From: Spirochaetales bacterium Spiro_01 | GTDB lineage: Bacteria > Spirochaetota > Spirochaetia > Sphaerochaetales > Sphaerochaetaceae | Length of the DNA: 8,614 nucleotides | Assembly: GCA_001604265.1 (NCBI GenBank) | Contig: LVBC01000037.1 | Span: 1 to 8,614, forward strand | Direction of reading: 5' to 3' | In this document: positions 7,163-8,614 of the stretch, in pieces | Position numbering within the stretch: the stretch's first letter is position 1 | Layout of the letters: the number at the start of each line of letters is the position of its first letter | Translations under genes and position numbers: made by a program | The notes under the pieces: model-generated | Seen by the model: only the letters and a program-made list of their open reading frames with translations | Database searches by the model: none | Told to the model about the DNA's origin: nothing

Positions 7163-7191
7163 ATAATAGAGTCCACACCTTTTTATTTCAA
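7163..7191 (-). promoter_or_regulatory. Strong promoter of the flavodiiron gene, predicted leaderless
   Basis: On the minus strand: TTGAAA (7186-7191, 5 of 6 to consensus), a 17-base spacer, TATTAT (7163-7168, 5 of 6), then six bases and the ATG at 7156. Counting -7 at 7163, position +1 is 7156, the A of the start codon. No Shine-Dalgarno exists between promoter and gene. This is the best sigma-70-type promoter in the window. Confidence 0.7.
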
Positions 7192-7203
7192 TCCAGTACG
7201 AGA

Positions 7204-7219
7204 TATCTTCTTCAAGATA
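7204..7219. promoter_or_regulatory. Palindrome between divergent promoters, possible operator
   Basis: TATCTT and AAGATA form a perfect 6-base inverted repeat around CTTC. It lies just upstream of the -35 of the flavodiiron gene and about 47 bases upstream of the -35 of the TraB-like gene, a usual place for a regulator. No regulator gene is in the window and the palindrome could be chance. Confidence 0.3.
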
Positions 7220-7265
7220 AAGACGATAATAGGAGAATCAGAAGAGAGAAAAACCGCCTTTAGGC

Positions 7266-7294
7266 TTGTTTGTATAGGGCTGTTTCGTTATATT
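7266..7294 (+). promoter_or_regulatory. Candidate promoter of the TraB-like gene, near-leaderless
   Basis: TTGTTT (7266-7271, 3 of 6 to TTGACA), a 17-base spacer, then TATATT (7289-7294, 5 of 6 to TATAAT). The predicted start is 7301, three bases before the ATG at 7304. No Shine-Dalgarno is present; an AGGAG at 7231-7235 is far too distant. A small GCCT-TT-AGGC hairpin (7256-7265) adjoins the -35. Confidence 0.5.
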
Positions 7295-7303
7295 TATTCA
7301 AGT

Positions 7304-8491
7304 ATGCAGATAGAGACGATAAGCGATACCGTACACAGACTCATCCTGCCAGAGCAGGAGATAATTCTTGTTGGTACAGCACATATAAGCCAGAACAGTG
7401 TAGAAGAGGTCTCCTCCCTCATAGATTCCGAAGGCCCTGACAGGGTCTGCGTCGAGCTCGATGATGGAAGGATGAAGTCCAAGACCCAGAAGAAGAGCTG
7501 GGAGAATACCGACATCAGGACAATCTTCAAGGAGGGCAAGGGCTTCTTGCTGCTTGCCAATACCGCTCTGGCCTCCTTCCAGAGGAGAATGGGTCTCCAG
7601 ACCGGCACAAAGCCCGGAGAGGAGATAATCGGAGCCGCCCAGAAGGCGAAGGAGATGGAGATTCCCGTATCGCTCTGCGACAGAGAGATACAGACCACCT
7701 TCAGAAGGGCCTGGGGCAAGAGCAGTCTCTGGAACAAGTGCAAGCTGCTTGCTGCCCTGATCTCGGCAGCCTTCTCCAACGAGGAGATCTCTACAGAGGA
7801 GCTCGAGGAGCTGAAGAAGCAGGATGTACTGCAGTCGATGATGGACGACATGGCGAAGGAGCTTCCAAGCGTCAAGGAGGTCCTGATCGACGAAAGGGAC
7901 AGATACCTTGGAAGGTCCATCTTCGAGTCCCCTGGAAAGAAGAAGATCGCTGTAATCGGCGCAGGACACACAAAGGGAGTGATCTCGACCATCGAGAAGC
8001 TCAGCAGGGGCGAGAGCACACCTACCCTTGATGAGCTTACTGTCATTCCCAGGAAGGGATGGCTTTCTGGATTCATCCAGCTTGCAGTCCCTACCCTGAT
8101 AATCCTTCTGATCCTCATATCTGCATTCACATCGGGCTGGGATCAGGGACTCAGGACCTTCCTGTACTGGGCAGCCGTCAATGCAGGTTGCACCTTCATC
8201 GCGACCCTTCTCTCCGGAGCCCACATACTGAATATAATCGCATGTACAGTAACAGCGCCATTCTTCGCACTCTGCCCCGTTCTGGGAGTTGGAATGCTCG
8301 GAGGTATCCTGGAAGCGACCTTCAGAAAGCCGAAGGTAAGAGACTTCGAGAATATAACCGATGAGTCGATGAAGTTCACCAACTGGTACAGAAACAGAAT
8401 CCTGCATGCACTGCTCGTTTTCTTCTTCTCATCGCTGGGCTCTGCATTCGGTACTCTGGTCGCCTTCCCGCTACTTGTTGCAATGCTCTGA
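7304..8491 (+). CDS. TraB/PrgY (GumN-related) domain membrane protein
   Basis: A 395-residue protein with a cytosolic TraB domain (about 1-240) and a C-terminal membrane domain. TraB motifs: ILVGTAHIS (21-29), VCVELD (48-53), PGEEIIGAA (104-112), CDREIQTTFRRAW (125-137), LIDERDRYL (194-202) and VIGAGHTKG (217-225). Hydrophobic segments lie near 255-275, 285-303, 309-336 and 367-393, with the family-like TAPFFALCP and LGGILEATFRKPKVRDF between the last two. Relatives include enterococcal PrgY/TraB, which reduces mating-pheromone activity, but most bacterial homologues have no known function. The conserved GTAH, Glu and GAGH residues suggest a Tiki/TraB-like metalloprotease fold; activity here is inference. 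It is divergent from the flavodiiron gene and appears to be transcribed alone. The ATG at 7304 directly precedes the conserved core and lacks a Shine-Dalgarno. Confidence 0.88.
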   Translation: MQIETISDTVHRLILPEQEIILVGTAHISQNSVEEVSSLIDSEGPDRVCVELDDGRMKSKTQKKSWENTDIRTIFKEGKGFLLLANTALASFQRRMGLQTGTKPGEEIIGAAQKAKEMEIPVSLCDREIQTTFRRAWGKSSLWNKCKLLAALISAAFSNEEISTEELEELKKQDVLQSMMDDMAKELPSVKEVLIDERDRYLGRSIFESPGKKKIAVIGAGHTKGVISTIEKLSRGESTPTLDELTVIPRKGWLSGFIQLAVPTLIILLILISAFTSGWDQGLRTFLYWAAVNAGCTFIATLLSGAHILNIIACTVTAPFFALCPVLGVGMLGGILEATFRKPKVRDFENITDESMKFTNWYRNRILHALLVFFFSSLGSAFGTLVAFPLLVAML

Positions 8492-8510
8492 TTCCCATTT
8501 CCCATCAGAG
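8486..8510 (+). other. Hairpin overlapping the stop codon of the TraB-like gene
   Basis: CTCTGAT (8486-8492) and ATCAGAG (8504-8510) form a perfect 7-base stem around an 11-base loop. The left arm contains the TGA stop. No U-run follows, so it is not a standard terminator; it could protect the mRNA 3' end. Confidence 0.35.
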
Positions 8511-8526
8511 GCGAAAATCGGACCAG

Positions 8527-8545
8527 CAAGCTGTTTTTCAAGCTG
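8527..8545. repeat. Short direct repeat CAAGCTG separated by TTTTT
   Basis: CAAGCTG occurs at 8527-8533 and again at 8539-8545 with five T between. Function unknown; it may be chance. Confidence 0.35.
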
Positions 8546-8574
8546 AACTGGATAGTTTCTACCACAAAAGAGAA

Positions 8575-8600
8575 ACAGACCTCTCTTTCGAAAGGTCTGT
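8575..8600 (-). terminator. Hairpin with T-rich tail on the minus strand, probable terminator for a gene beyond the window
   Basis: ACAGACCT (8575-8582) pairs with AGGTCTGT (8593-8600), a perfect 8-base stem around a 10-base loop. Read on the minus strand it is followed by a T-rich stretch (TTCTCTTTTG), as in a Rho-independent terminator. On the plus strand no U-run follows. This suggests a minus-strand gene past the right edge, convergent with the TraB-like gene. The stem may also stop plus-strand transcripts. Confidence 0.5.
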
Positions 8601-8614
8601 AGACGTGTCTGTCA

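Noticed and set aside
7231..7235. AGGAG as a Shine-Dalgarno for the TraB-like gene
   Set aside because: It lies 68 bases before the ATG, far outside the working range, with no start codon at a suitable distance.
7298..8407. 369-codon open frame on the minus strand opposite the TraB-like gene (and a second of 278 codons at 7294-8130)
   Set aside because: The 369-codon frame is in codon register with the sense gene, so it stays open because the gene avoids TTA, CTA and TCA codons. Neither product shows recognisable motifs, and the sense frame has clear TraB motifs.
1..8614. Hidden mobile element, CRISPR array, tRNA or retron-like system
   Set aside because: No transposase or reverse-transcriptase motif, no regularly spaced repeats, no cloverleaf and no attachment-site duplication were seen; the coding space is filled by housekeeping-type genes.

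Overview
The window carries six complete protein-coding genes plus the first 25 codons of a seventh. It is ordinary, densely packed bacterial chromosome. I see no rRNA, tRNA, insertion sequence, phage gene or CRISPR array. A flavodiiron protein points to an anaerobe or microaerophile. Arginine is mostly AGA/AGG, isoleucine ATA is frequent, and the gene set (MATE exporter, NagA, PepD, class I glutamine amidotransferase-like hydrolase, flavodiiron protein, TraB/PrgY-type membrane protein) would fit a gut or sediment spirochaete such as the Sphaerochaeta group. That placement is a guess. The coding part is moderately GC-rich; the first ~220 bases are clearly AT-rich.

Layout. Bases 1-222: a gene fragment on the minus strand (1-77) with its own promoter and a good Shine-Dalgarno, preceded by an AT-rich spacer holding three inverted repeats. 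223-1146 (minus): lipid/diacylglycerol-kinase family protein. It is divergent, across 86 bases, from a MATE-family efflux transporter at 1233-2576. The transporter is followed after 13 bases by nagA (2590-3771). nagA overlaps pepD (3761-5206) by 11 bases, and pepD overlaps a gamma-glutamyl-hydrolase-like gene (5203-5922) by 4 bases. A GC-rich hairpin lies between this run and the convergent flavodiiron gene (5969-7156, minus). That gene is divergent, across 147 bases, from a TraB-domain membrane protein (7304-8491). The last 123 bases hold hairpins, one of which looks like a terminator for a minus-strand gene beyond the window.

How the genes fit together. nagA, pepD and the C26-type hydrolase look like a translationally coupled salvage operon: amino-sugar deacetylation, dipeptide cleavage and gamma-glutamyl bond cleavage. 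The flavodiiron protein would remove O2 or NO. The others are envelope or membrane functions with no clear link to each other.

The most notable signal is in transcription and translation starts. Each of the five complete genes that follow a non-coding gap (DGK-like, MATE, nagA, flavodiiron, TraB-like) has a -10-like hexamer only 6-10 bases before its start codon and no Shine-Dalgarno. The two operon-internal genes (pepD, C26 hydrolase) have clear purine-rich ribosome-binding sites. This predicts leaderless or near-leaderless mRNAs for the promoter-proximal genes. The flavodiiron promoter is the best case: TTGAAA, a 17-base spacer, TATTAT, and a predicted transcription start on the A of the ATG.
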